Positions 1 to 7,347 of a stretch of DNA of 19,789 nucleotides are shown here, one piece after another. The notes below the pieces were generated by a model. It saw only the letters and a list, made by a program, of their open reading frames with translations. It was not told where the DNA came from and did no database searches. How positions within the stretch are numbered: position 1 is the stretch's first letter; every line of letters starts with the position of its first letter. Source of the DNA: Candidatus Nanopelagicales bacterium (lineage in GTDB: Bacteria > Actinomycetota > Actinomycetes > Nanopelagicales > Nanopelagicaceae); NCBI GenBank assembly GCA_030832365.1, contig JAURJF010000007.1:1-19789 (forward strand), in the 5' to 3' direction. Both the position numbers and the translations under genes were made by a program.

Positions 1-2
1 GA

Positions 3-224
3 ATAATCGATGGTGAGCCAATGATTGATCTCTGCTATGAAGAAGATGTTAGAGCTCAGACTGATATGAATATTGTCTGCACTGGTGAGGGAAAATATAT
101 TGAAGTTCAAGGAACAGCAGAGGGTGAACCATTTGATCGAGCCTTGCTTGATAAGTTATTAGATCTTGGAGCAAATGGTTGTAAGCAGATTGCAGCACTA
201 CAGGCTCAAGCCCTCGCCAAATAG
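3..224 (+). CDS. rph: Ribonuclease PH, C-terminal part (5' end outside window)
   Basis: Partial gene, open from the left edge; about 73 residues of the C-terminus are present. RNase PH is a phosphorolytic 3'-5' exoribonuclease that trims tRNA 3' ends. The frame reads IIDGEPMIDLCYEED, then TDMN and the segment TGEGKYIEVQGTAEGEPFD. These match the conserved C-terminal core of the family (DGEP, L-Y-EDS-A--DMN, GTAEG), including the acidic residues around the phosphate and metal site. The Met at position 21 is internal and is not a start. The stop at 222-224 lies 16 bases before rdgB. The rph-rdgB pair is a common actinobacterial arrangement, and the two are probably co-transcribed. Identification is secure even though most of the gene is missing. 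Confidence 0.93.
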   Translation: MIDGEPMIDLCYEEDVRAQTDMNIVCTGEGKYIEVQGTAEGEPFDRALLDKLLDLGANGCKQIAALQAQALAK

Positions 225-240
225 TATTTAAAGTCGAAAG

Positions 241-843
241 ATGAAAAAAACTCTAGTACTAGCAACTAGAAATAAAGGCAAAGTATTAGAGGTAGAGCGG
301 ATGCTAAAAATGCATGCCCCAGAGATTTCACTTATCTCTATGGCAGATCTAGATATTGGCGATATCGAAGAGACAGGAAATAGTTTTGAAGAGAACGCTC
401 TTTTAAAAGCAAGTACTGTCACCAAGCTCTCAGGCCTTGCTGCCTTAGCCGATGACAGCGGGCTAGCAATAGATAGCCTTAATGGTGAACCTGGAATCTT
501 CTCAGCTCGCTATAGCGGGGTTCATGGCGATGATGCGGCAAACAATGCCAAGGTATTAAAGCTGATGGATGGGATCAGCGATAGATCTGCATCATTTATC
601 GCAGTCTTGGCACTTACCAGGCCCGATGGCCAGAGCATGATTTCAAGGGGTGAGGTGGCCGGTCAGATAATTTATAGCCCCATAGGAGATCAAGGTTTTG
701 GCTATGACCCAATATTTCAACCAACGGGCTTTAACATCACAACTGCGCAGATGAGCCCTGAGATGAAGGATTCCATTAGCCATAGAGGCAAAGCTCTAGC
801 GCAAATCGCTCCTAAAATTTCACCTTTTCTCTCCCTTTCATAG
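241..843 (+). CDS. rdgB: XTP/ITP/dITP pyrophosphatase (RdgB/HAM1 family)
   Basis: A cytosolic house-cleaning enzyme that hydrolyses non-canonical purine triphosphates (dITP, ITP, XTP) to monophosphate and pyrophosphate, keeping them out of DNA and RNA. The 200-residue length is normal for the family. Visible motifs are the N-terminal LATRNKGK nucleotide-binding segment (residues 8-14), SFEENALLKA (48-57), ADDSGLAIDSLNG (70-82, with the metal-binding Asp pair), GIFSARYSG (85-93), FGYDPIF (153-159) and SHRGKAL (180-186). All are canonical HAM1 signatures. It follows rph after 16 bases. The ATG is the first in frame, and only a weak purine stretch precedes it, so translation may depend partly on readthrough from rph. 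A hairpin follows at 886-921. Confidence 0.96.
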   Translation: MKKTLVLATRNKGKVLEVERMLKMHAPEISLISMADLDIGDIEETGNSFEENALLKASTVTKLSGLAALADDSGLAIDSLNGEPGIFSARYSGVHGDDAANNAKVLKLMDGISDRSASFIAVLALTRPDGQSMISRGEVAGQIIYSPIGDQGFGYDPIFQPTGFNITTAQMSPEMKDSISHRGKALAQIAPKISPFLSLS

Positions 844-885
844 CCGTTGAAAGTGCACACTCGCAGGTAGGCTTGGAATAGAAAA

Positions 886-921
886 GCGCGCTCCTAGTTA
901 GATAACTAAGAGCAAGTGCGC
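886..921 (+). terminator. Hairpin between rdgB and the basic-tail gene (possible terminator or leader)
   Basis: Inverted repeat with three stacked stem parts: GCGC 886-889 with 918-921, GCTC 890-893 with 910-913, and TAGTT 895-899 with 904-908 around an AGAT loop. There is a single-base mismatch and a 4-base bulge on the 3' side. It is followed by GAAGTTTTAG, only a short T run, so it is a poor classical intrinsic terminator. It lies 25 bases before the next start codon, so it could equally be a 5'-leader structure of that gene. Confidence 0.4.
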
Positions 922-946
922 GAAGTTTTAGAGCGAAGGAGTAATA

Positions 947-1711
947 GTGGCGGCAAAGAAGAAAGCTTCTGCAAAGCGGCGCGTAAAAAAGGCCCCTGCA
1001 AAGCGCACAGCAAAACGTCCAGCAAAGAAAGCTGCGAAGAGAGTTGTTAAGAAGGCAGGCAAGGCCAAGCCAAAGAAAGTTGCTACTAAGCGCCCTGCAA
1101 AGAGAAGTGCTAAGAAGGCTAGTTCAAGAAGTGATCTTTCAAAGATAGTTATTCCACCTGTTCCATCAAGAGGGACAACTTCAGTTTCATCAACACCGGC
1201 TCCAGCAAAGAGCGCGAGCGCCCCAACTGCTCAAGCGCCGGCAAAGAAATCAAATAACGTTCTATTCCTAGTTATTGCAGGAGTTGTCCTCCTTGCAATC
1301 TTTGCACTCACAAACTCTTCAACTGATGATGATGACGCTATGCCAACTCCAACTGAGACAGTATCTGAGGAGCCAAGCGCAGAGCCATCAGAGAGTGAGA
1401 GCGAAGAGCCTGCGATCACAGCATATGAAGCTCCTACTGGCTTTGTCGCAATTAGAAATGCATCTGGTGGAGTGACCCTTCGCTGGAAGGCATCTACTGC
1501 AACTGATGGTCTAACTGGTTATGCCGTATCTGTCTCCTATAACGCCGTTGATTTTGTTGAGGTTTCAACAGTTGGAGCAGATCAACTCTCATTTGATATC
1601 GCGCTTGCAAGTGATGAAGGTGGAACCCAGTTTCTACTCCAATCTGTCTATTCAGATGGAACAAAAGTAGATGCTGCTAAGTTCTCACTAAAGGGCAAGT
1701 ATCAGAATTAA
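947..1711 (+). CDS. Membrane-anchored protein with histone-H1-like basic tail and FN3-like domain; function unknown
   Basis: 254 residues. The GTG start at 947 is supported by a good AAGGAG ribosome binding site just upstream. Architecture as read: residues 1-60 are almost wholly Lys, Arg, Ala and Pro in AKKA/PAKR-type repeats, like the C-terminal tails of histone H1 and mycobacterial HupB. Residues 61-103 are a Ser/Pro/Ala linker. Residues 105-122 form one hydrophobic helix. Residues 124-158 are an acidic Asp/Glu/Ser/Pro stretch. Residues 160-250 resemble a fibronectin type III fold (APTGFVAIRNASGGVTLRW, then TGYAVSVS). By the positive-inside rule the basic tail is cytoplasmic and the acidic linker plus FN3 domain lie outside. 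There is no cleavable signal peptide or catalytic motif. I infer that the tail could bind DNA, RNA or anionic lipid, linking an internal polyanion to an external ligand. No family name can be given with confidence. A bidirectional terminator follows. Confidence 0.85.
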   Translation: MAAKKKASAKRRVKKAPAKRTAKRPAKKAAKRVVKKAGKAKPKKVATKRPAKRSAKKASSRSDLSKIVIPPVPSRGTTSVSSTPAPAKSASAPTAQAPAKKSNNVLFLVIAGVVLLAIFALTNSSTDDDDAMPTPTETVSEEPSAEPSESESEEPAITAYEAPTGFVAIRNASGGVTLRWKASTATDGLTGYAVSVSYNAVDFVEVSTVGADQLSFDIALASDEGGTQFLLQSVYSDGTKVDAAKFSLKGKYQN

Positions 1712-1723
1712 TTAAATTACTAA

Positions 1724-1762
1724 AAGAGACCGCCCCTAAGAGAAAAAGGTGCGGTCTTTTTT
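1724..1762. terminator. Bidirectional intrinsic terminator between convergent genes
   Basis: The arms AAGAGACCGC (1724-1733) and GCGGTCTTTT (1751-1760) pair with one G-T wobble around a 17-base loop. A T run follows on the plus strand, serving the basic-tail gene. On the minus strand the hairpin is followed by CTCTTTTAG and AT-rich sequence, so it can also serve the acyltransferase gene, whose stop codon overlaps the structure's edge. Confidence 0.8.
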
Positions 1763-3509
1763 ATTTCTGTAAAACTTCGCGAATTGCAGAGACATAAGCA
1801 TTAACTCCTGGCGGATTTAGATGAACACCATCGGAGGCAAAGAACTCTGGATTATTTGCTGAGATAGCATCCCAATCAACCAGAATAGTATTGGGATAAC
1901 GAGCGAGAACACTTTTAATCAGAGCATTATTCTCACTCTTCCAAGATCTTGGAACAGCGGTATTTACTACAATGATTTTTGGCTGATTTTTAACTACTTC
2001 CATTAGCTCTACAACATCGCTCTCCACCAAGCGATTGTTATTCCCCAGGTTTAGTACTACCGGCGATGCGCCAACGAATTGTTGATCAGTTCTAGCAACT
2101 TCAATCAACTCGCCAATTTGTCTGCCCACTCTGGCATTTATTAATTCAATTCGCTCAAATTGAGCTAGAACATTTCTGATTCCAAGGATTACCGAATCTC
2201 CCGTGACCCAGAGCCCTGGGCTATCAGGGTTGGTTATTACTTGATCAACGGGCTCACCAGCTTCTACTACCAGTTTCTCTTGCGCTGCAATTTCATCTGC
2301 TTTTCTTATTCCATCATTTGCAACAAGAGTTGTTGCGCCGAGTAAGGCAATTACAGTTAGTAGCGTTGAGAGTTTCTGTCTAATGCGCACTGATTTGGTG
2401 CGATATTTCATTCCGCGGAACCAGAGTTCGAAATACCCACGTCTTACTGGTATTTCGATATAGCGAAGCGAGATATCGGCAAGGGCAAATACAATCAATA
2501 CTCTCAAGGCATAGAGAGCCCAATCATCTCCGACTAAATCAAGTGATGGTCTGGTTAATTGAAAGACAATCCAGTGCCAGAGATAAATTCCATAAGAGCG
2601 CTCACCGATCCAAATTAGTGCTTTAGTGCTAAGTATTGGCGCAAATCTGGAAGCGGGATGAACAACTGAGATTAAAGTGGCGCATCCAAATAGAGCCGTT
2701 AGTGGAAAGGCGATTCGATAGAGCGTTGGATCACTTTCGTTGATAAAGAGAAATGTTCCAAGTAATCCGAGTAGACCAAATACACCGATTAAATCGATAA
2801 AGTCCTGGGCTCTCTTGCTGATCTCTCTAGTGAGATTCGCTGGTTTCCAACTAACAGCCAGGGCAGAGCCAAGGAATAAGCCAATGGAGTGAGTATCAGT
2901 TCCGAAGTAAACATGGCTAATTGCTGATGCTTTAGTATCGATCTGTACTGAGTAGGCAAATAGGGCTACCCCTGATGCAATAGCGATTGCAAGAGCGACA
3001 ATTGAAACTCTCTTTTTGCCGAAATACTTCAAGATGAAAAGTAGAACTAGTGGCCAGAGTAGATAAAACTGCGCCTCAACTGCTAGCGACCAGGTGTGCT
3101 GCAAGAGCGGAGGGCGGCCAATACTCTCAAAGTAATCTTGCTGCCTTGCAACTAGGGCCCAGTTCATAGATCCTGATAAGACATAGCCAATATCAGAGAC
3201 AAATCTTCTAACAGTCTCTGGGGCATAAACGCCAATAAAGAGAAGTGTGAAGATAATCATTGCAACTAGAGCAGGGAGAAGTCTTCTAACTCGACTTAAA
3301 TAAAAGGCTCTTAAATCAAAATTTCCAGATCTCTCTATCGAATCAAGAATTAGTCCAGTTATTACATAGCCTGAGATGACAAAGAAAAGGTCGACTCCAA
3401 GAAAACCACCTGGAATCCAATCAATGCCTAGGTGATAGAGAAGAACTGCCAGAACTGCAACGGCGCGAAGGCCATCAACTGAATGGATGTAGCGAGTACT
3501 AGAAGACAT
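1761..3509 (-). CDS. Membrane O-acyltransferase (acyltransferase-3 family) with C-terminal SGNH-like domain
   Basis: About 582 residues. The N-terminal ~400 are an acyltransferase-3 (OafA/YrhL-like) membrane domain with roughly ten hydrophobic helices: HSVDGLRAVAVLAVLLYH near the start (conserved His about residue 26), FFVISGYVIT, a basic RVRRLLPA turn, and QHTWSLAVEAQFYLLWP with the conserved His and Glu. After a last helix near 380-397, an extracytoplasmic SGNH-like domain follows: VTGDSV (catalytic Ser block), LNLGNNN (Asn block) and DGVHLNPPG (Asp and His block). Such fusions usually O-acetylate cell-wall or surface glycans, with the first domain carrying acetyl across the membrane and the second transferring it. 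The true acceptor is unknown. The start overlaps the stop of the upstream coiled-coil gene as GTGATG. I prefer the ATG at 3509; the GTG at 3512 would add one residue. The pair is probably translationally coupled. Confidence 0.9.
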   Translation of the reverse strand: MSSSTRYIHSVDGLRAVAVLAVLLYHLGIDWIPGGFLGVDLFFVISGYVITGLILDSIERSGNFDLRAFYLSRVRRLLPALVAMIIFTLLFIGVYAPETVRRFVSDIGYVLSGSMNWALVARQQDYFESIGRPPLLQHTWSLAVEAQFYLLWPLVLLFILKYFGKKRVSIVALAIAIASGVALFAYSVQIDTKASAISHVYFGTDTHSIGLFLGSALAVSWKPANLTREISKRAQDFIDLIGVFGLLGLLGTFLFINESDPTLYRIAFPLTALFGCATLISVVHPASRFAPILSTKALIWIGERSYGIYLWHWIVFQLTRPSLDLVGDDWALYALRVLIVFALADISLRYIEIPVRRGYFELWFRGMKYRTKSVRIRQKLSTLLTVIALLGATTLVANDGIRKADEIAAQEKLVVEAGEPVDQVITNPDSPGLWVTGDSVILGIRNVLAQFERIELINARVGRQIGELIEVARTDQQFVGASPVVLNLGNNNRLVESDVVELMEVVKNQPKIIVVNTAVPRSWKSENNALIKSVLARYPNTILVDWDAISANNPEFFASDGVHLNPPGVNAYVSAIREVLQK

Positions 3510-4324
3510 CACCGACGTTTCTTAGTTGCGCTCTTCTTACCTGGAGCTTTCTTTGCCGCGCTCTTGGTTTCGCCATTTTTTGCTGCGTTAATTTTTGCAA
3601 CCACTTTAGCGTCAGCACTTGGCGTACCATCTGGAGAAATTGCTGAGACCACCTGCTTTTGTAGCTCTGCTAGTCGATTAAATGCGCTCTCAAGCCTTGC
3701 TCTAGATTGTGAAATCGCATTCTCAGCTGAATCAAGTGATTGGCTCTGAATTCGATAGAGACGCTCTGCCTCTGAGATAACTCCGGCGAGCCAGTTTCTA
3801 TACTCTGAAACTTCTGTGCTTGCTTCAAGTATTAAGCGATCTGCCTCTCTCTTAGCAGTAGCTGTGATTGCACCGCCCTCACGCTTCTTACTAGTAAGAA
3901 GATCTTCAGCTTCAGAATTTGCTTGAGAGAGAATATCTGAGGCATCACTTTCTGCTGCTTCAATATATTTACGACCGCGCGATTCAGCTTGAGTAAGAAG
4001 TGATTTAGCTTTTGCCTCAGCTTGTTCTAGAGTTGAACTTGCTAGCTTCTTGCTCTCGTTTAATACTTTCTCAGCACTTGAGTTTGCTTTAGCTTCGCGC
4101 TGTTGAGCAGTGCGAATAATAGACATCGCAGTCTCTGTTGCCAGAATTTCAAACTCTTCCTTGCTTAGCCCTGTGATGTCTCGGCGTGAACGAAGATCGT
4201 TTAACTGGGATTCGAGTTCGCGGATGCGCTCTAGCGAGGCTGAACCTGCGGCAAGATTTGTTTTACTGGCATCACTTTCTTCGCCCTTAAATCCAACCCA
4301 TGATAAAAAGTTCTTATCTGCCAC
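3509..4324 (-). CDS. Hendecad-repeat coiled-coil protein with Lys-rich C-terminal tail (DivIVA/Scy-like in style)
   Basis: 271 residues. GTG start at 4324 with a GAGGAG site 10-15 bases upstream. Residues 31-47 are a short heptad coil (LERIRELESQLNDLRSR). From about 62 to 182 the sequence runs in 11-residue units: a small residue (mostly Ala) opens each unit, a hydrophobic pair sits at positions 4-5, and Ala or Ser often sits at position 8 (for example ASSTLEQAEAK, AKSLLTQAESR, GRKYIEAAESD, ASDILSQANSE, AEDLLTSKKRE). Eleven consecutive units can be laid out. Residues 183-227 are further helix, and 254-271 are a Lys/Ala tail ending KKSATKKRR. There is no signal peptide or membrane segment, so it is cytoplasmic. 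Hendecad coils occur in actinobacterial polarity scaffolds such as Scy and FilP and in DivIVA-related proteins. The overlap with a cell-envelope acyltransferase fits a growth-zone role, but that is inference. Confidence 0.85.
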   Translation of the reverse strand: MADKNFLSWVGFKGEESDASKTNLAAGSASLERIRELESQLNDLRSRRDITGLSKEEFEILATETAMSIIRTAQQREAKANSSAEKVLNESKKLASSTLEQAEAKAKSLLTQAESRGRKYIEAAESDASDILSQANSEAEDLLTSKKREGGAITATAKREADRLILEASTEVSEYRNWLAGVISEAERLYRIQSQSLDSAENAISQSRARLESAFNRLAELQKQVVSAISPDGTPSADAKVVAKINAAKNGETKSAAKKAPGKKSATKKRR

Positions 4325-4333
4325 TTTGTTCAG

Positions 4334-4339
4334 CTCCTC
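4334..4339 (-). promoter_or_regulatory. Ribosome binding site deciding the GTG start of the coiled-coil gene
   Basis: GAGGAG on the minus strand, nine bases before the GTG at 4324. It is one of the strongest Shine-Dalgarno matches in the window and supports GTG over any internal ATG. Confidence 0.7.
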
Positions 4340-4427
4340 ATTAGTTCAGCACTTCTTTTAAGTACTTTCAGGGGGCGTGAATCTTCCCACGATTAGCTCT
4401 AGCTTGAAAATGGGGTGAAGCCCTTGA

Positions 4428-5711
4428 TTATGGGTAGAGACCGCGAAGGCGATGGGCCTGGGCCACGCGGGCCACACCGATCATATTGGCCGCTTCGCGC
4501 CAAGTCAGCTTCTCATCCTTGGCCTTATCGGCTACCTCGGTTATAGCTCGCATCAAGATGGTGCTTAGGTTGGTCTTAACTTCCTCAGCGCTCCAGAAAT
4601 AATTCTGCTTATCTTGAACCCATTCAAAGTAAGAAACGATTACACCGCCTGAGTTTGCCAAAATATCTGGAACAACTAAGACTCCGTTATCGTTCATAAT
4701 CGCATCTCCAGAGGGAGTTGTTGGAGCATTTGCTCCTTCAACAACAATCTTGGCTTTAATGCCACTAGCAGTTGCCTCAGTTATGGCATCAGAGAGCGCT
4801 GCAGGAACTAAGACATCAACTCCTAGATGAAGAAGCTCAGTGTTAGTCAGGCCATCTGTTCCAGGAGCATTAGAGAGCGTGCCATTTTCTTGCACATACT
4901 TGTGCAAATCAGTAACGCTTTTAAATCCAGTAACACCACCTGAGACATCGCTGACTGCAACAACCTTTAGTCCCATCTCTTCCAAGGCAAGGGCAGCCCA
5001 ATATCCAACTTTTCCAAAACCTTGAATAGCGACCGTTGCACCCTTTGGGTCAATTCCTTTAAGTTTTAGCGCCTCGCGAACTGAAATTGCTACGCCATCA
5101 CCAGTGGCAGATGTTCTTCCAAGAGATCCGCCAAGAACAATTGGTTTTCCAGTAACTACACCAGGAACAGAAAATCCGGCATTAACCGAATATGTATCCA
5201 TCATCCAAGCCATATTGCGTTCATCAGTTCCCACATCAGGGGCTGGAATGTCGCGCTCTGGACCAATAATTGGAAGAATTTCTGAGGTGTAGCGCCTGGT
5301 TAATCTTTCATTTTCAGCAAGTGAGAGAGTTTTAGGATTTACTGCAACGCCGCCCTTTGCTCCACCGTAAGGAAGATTGGTAAGTGCGCACTTCCAAGTC
5401 ATAAGCATGGCAAGTGCAATGGTTTCATCTAGATCGATATCTTGGTGGAATCTAACTCCACCCTTAGAAGGCCCGCGGGTTGTTGAATATTGAACGCGAT
5501 AGCCCTTATACATCTCAACGCGGCCATCATCGCGGCGCAAGGGAACAGCCACTTCTAATATGCGGCGCGGAGTTGAAAGGGTATTCCAATCATTTTCAGA
5601 GAGTCTTAATTGATCAATAGCTCTTCTTAATTGCGAGAGAGCGGTAGCTAGCGGGGATTCCAGAGATGGCGATTTTGCGCGTGAAGAATCCTGCGATGAC
5701 GCCTTTGTCAT
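4428..5711 (-). CDS. gdhA: Glutamate dehydrogenase (Glu/Leu/Phe/Val dehydrogenase family)
   Basis: 427 residues, the length of the short hexameric class. It interconverts 2-oxoglutarate plus ammonium with glutamate in the cytosol, linking carbon and nitrogen metabolism. N-terminal domain: GYRVQYSTTRGPSKGGVRFH (69-88), then MTWKCALTNLPYGGAKGG (104-121) with substrate and catalytic lysines K107 and K119, and PAPDVGT with the catalytic Asp near 159. The dinucleotide-binding domain starts with VAIQGFGKVGYWAA (227-240). GANAPTTP, and NSGGVIVSYFEWVQD near the end, are also typical. NAD versus NADP use cannot be decided by reading alone. The first ~40 residues are a Ser-rich, poorly conserved leader, so the true start might lie slightly inside. 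It is divergent from metY. The next gene on this strand begins 103 bases downstream with no strong terminator between, so readthrough is possible. Confidence 0.95.
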   Translation of the reverse strand: MTKASSQDSSRAKSPSLESPLATALSQLRRAIDQLRLSENDWNTLSTPRRILEVAVPLRRDDGRVEMYKGYRVQYSTTRGPSKGGVRFHQDIDLDETIALAMLMTWKCALTNLPYGGAKGGVAVNPKTLSLAENERLTRRYTSEILPIIGPERDIPAPDVGTDERNMAWMMDTYSVNAGFSVPGVVTGKPIVLGGSLGRTSATGDGVAISVREALKLKGIDPKGATVAIQGFGKVGYWAALALEEMGLKVVAVSDVSGGVTGFKSVTDLHKYVQENGTLSNAPGTDGLTNTELLHLGVDVLVPAALSDAITEATASGIKAKIVVEGANAPTTPSGDAIMNDNGVLVVPDILANSGGVIVSYFEWVQDKQNYFWSAEEVKTNLSTILMRAITEVADKAKDEKLTWREAANMIGVARVAQAHRLRGLYP

Positions 5712-5876
5712 GGCGCTAATCTAACCCTGTCTTGAATAAAAAGCGATTAAGGAAAATATAGATTTCTATGGCGCTGTGCACACATTTAGCTGAATTTCTA
5801 CTAGTCTGAGTGCAAAGGCACAGAATTCTGCCGCTGAAGGTTGAATTCGACGAAAACTTCAACGAAGAGGTCAGGT
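5712..5876. promoter_or_regulatory. Divergent gdhA-metY promoter region with palindrome and metY leader hairpins
   Basis: 165 bases hold the promoters of both genes. There is a perfect 8-bp palindrome TGTGCACA at 5775-5782. A possible metY -10 is TAGTCT near 5801-5806. On the minus strand TATATT (5755-5760) could be a gdhA -10. Neither has a convincing -35. Downstream are two possible leader stems: GGCA 5817-5820 with TGCC 5829-5832 (enclosing part of a CAGAATTCTG palindrome, 5821-5830) and GTTGAA 5840-5845 with TTCAAC 5858-5863. No known SAM-responsive riboswitch is recognisable. Confidence 0.35.
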
Positions 5877-7193
5877 ATGTCAGAGAATCAAGACTGGTCG
5901 TTTGATACCCAACAAATCCACTCAGGACAAACACCAGATCCAACTACCGGATCTCGCTCCCTTCCTATCTATCAAACTACTGCTTACCAATTTCGCGATA
6001 CTGCCCATGCTGCAAATCTATTTGGCGTAGCTGAAGCTGGAAATGTTTATACCCGAATTAATAACCCAACTCAAGATGCAGTAGAAAAGAGACTTGCAAC
6101 CTTAGAGAAAGGAATTGCCTCACTCCTTGTCTCATCTGGGATGGCAGCAACCGCCCTTGCAATTATGAATGTCGCTGAAGCTGGCGATCACGTCGTGGCA
6201 AGTCCTTATGTCTATGGCGGGACTTACAATTTATTTAAATACACGCTGCCAAAATTTGGTATTCAATTTACCTTTGTTGAAGATGCTAGCGATATGGATT
6301 CTTGGAAGCGAGCGGTAAAGCCAAATACCAAGGCTTTCTTTGGTGAAGGAATTTCTAATCCATTAGGTGTCGCTCTTGATATTGAAAAAATCGCCAAAGT
6401 TGCCCATGAAGCGCAGGTGCCTTGGATAGTTGATAACACTATTGCCACGCCCTATGTCACTCGCCCCTTTGATTATGGTGCCGATATCGTCACTCATTCA
6501 GCAACTAAATTTCTCTCTGGCCATGGCAGCGCGATGGTTGGGGCGATTGTTGATTCTGGAAATTTTGATTTTTCCAAGAATCCAGAGAAATTTCCTGGCT
6601 TTAATCAACCAGATGGAAGCTATAACAACATGGTTTATGCAAAAGATCTAGGAGTGGGATCATCATTTGGAAATGTCGCCTATATCTTCAAATGCAGACT
6701 GCAACTTCTCAGAGATTTAGGACCAAGCGTTTCGCCATTTAATGCTTGGCTCTTAGCGCAAGGTTTAGAGACGCTAAGCATGAGAATGGATCGCCACTTA
6801 CAAAATGCCCTAGCAGTTGCCCAGTGGCTGGCAAAACACAATCAAGTGGAGTCAGTTAGCTACTCAGGTCTGCCAAGTTCTTCATGGCATTCAAATGCAT
6901 TGAAGTATGCAGCCAAAGGCGCTGGAGCAGTTATGGCTTTTGATATTAAGGGCGGACTAGAAGCTGGTAAGAAATTTGTTGAGGGACTTTCACTCTTTAG
7001 CCATGTGGCAAATATTGGTGATGTGCGCTCCCTAGTTATTCACCCTGCCTCGACTACACATTCACAGCTTGGCGAAGATGGGCTGCGCAGCGCAAGAATT
7101 ACGCCAGGGATGGTGCGACTAAGCATCGGAATTGAAGATATCTCAGACATTATTGCTGATCTTGAGAAAGGTTTTGCAGCAGCAAAGATCTGA
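5877..7193 (+). CDS. metY: O-acetylhomoserine aminocarboxypropyltransferase (sulfhydrylase)
   Basis: 438 residues from the ATG at 5877, which has GAAGAGG six bases upstream. An in-frame ATG at 5841 adds 12 poorly conserved residues and lies inside the leader hairpin, so it is rejected. It is a PLP enzyme of the Cys/Met-metabolism family. It condenses O-acetylhomoserine with sulfide (or methanethiol) to homocysteine (or methionine) in the cytosol. Seen: HSGQTPDPTTGSRSLPIYQTTAYQF (15-39), VYTRINNPT (58-66), SSGMAA (86-91), the VDNTIATPY strand (185-193), and HSATKFLSGHG with the Schiff-base lysine K211. The long TPDPTTGSR-type N-terminus and overall length favour MetY over MetB or MetZ. Its substrate derives from homoserine, made by hom in this window; the acyltransferase (metX) is not here. 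No clear hairpin terminator follows; the tRNA gene on the other strand begins 56 bases later. Confidence 0.93.
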   Translation: MSENQDWSFDTQQIHSGQTPDPTTGSRSLPIYQTTAYQFRDTAHAANLFGVAEAGNVYTRINNPTQDAVEKRLATLEKGIASLLVSSGMAATALAIMNVAEAGDHVVASPYVYGGTYNLFKYTLPKFGIQFTFVEDASDMDSWKRAVKPNTKAFFGEGISNPLGVALDIEKIAKVAHEAQVPWIVDNTIATPYVTRPFDYGADIVTHSATKFLSGHGSAMVGAIVDSGNFDFSKNPEKFPGFNQPDGSYNNMVYAKDLGVGSSFGNVAYIFKCRLQLLRDLGPSVSPFNAWLLAQGLETLSMRMDRHLQNALAVAQWLAKHNQVESVSYSGLPSSSWHSNALKYAAKGAGAVMAFDIKGGLEAGKKFVEGLSLFSHVANIGDVRSLVIHPASTTHSQLGEDGLRSARITPGMVRLSIGIEDISDIIADLEKGFAAAKI

Positions 7194-7249
7194 GAAAGAA
7201 TTATTCAGAATTTAATAGCTTTACTTTTTTATGTATCCAGAAGCACTAC

Positions 7250-7331
7250 TGGTGCGGGAGGTGGGACTTGAACCCACACGCCGAAGCACAGGTTCCTAAG
7301 ACCTGCGTGTCTGCCATTTCACCACTCCCGC
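7250..7331 (-). tRNA. tRNA-Leu (anticodon UAG), CCA encoded
   Basis: On the minus strand the acceptor arms GCGGGAG and CTCCCGC pair perfectly (7325-7331 with 7254-7260). The D arm reads TGGTGAAATGGCAGAC. The anticodon stem CAGGT/ACCTG encloses the loop CTTAGGA, giving anticodon UAG at 7298-7296. A short class II variable arm contains GCTTCGGC, and the T arm is GTGGG-TTCAAGT-CCCAC. Discriminator A (7253) is followed by CCA (7252-7250), so the CCA end is genomically encoded. It reads CUA and, by wobble, other CUN codons. Confidence 0.95.
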
Positions 7332-7347
7332 AAGAGTTGGAGGCGTA

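Noticed and set aside
5841..5876. Upstream ATG extending MetY by 12 residues
   Set aside because: The extension is not like the family's N-terminus, lies in the leader stem region and has no suitable SD; the ATG at 5877 has one.
5817..5876. SAM riboswitch before metY
   Set aside because: The stems are short, and I could not place the conserved core of SAM-I, SAM-II or SAM-IV on them.
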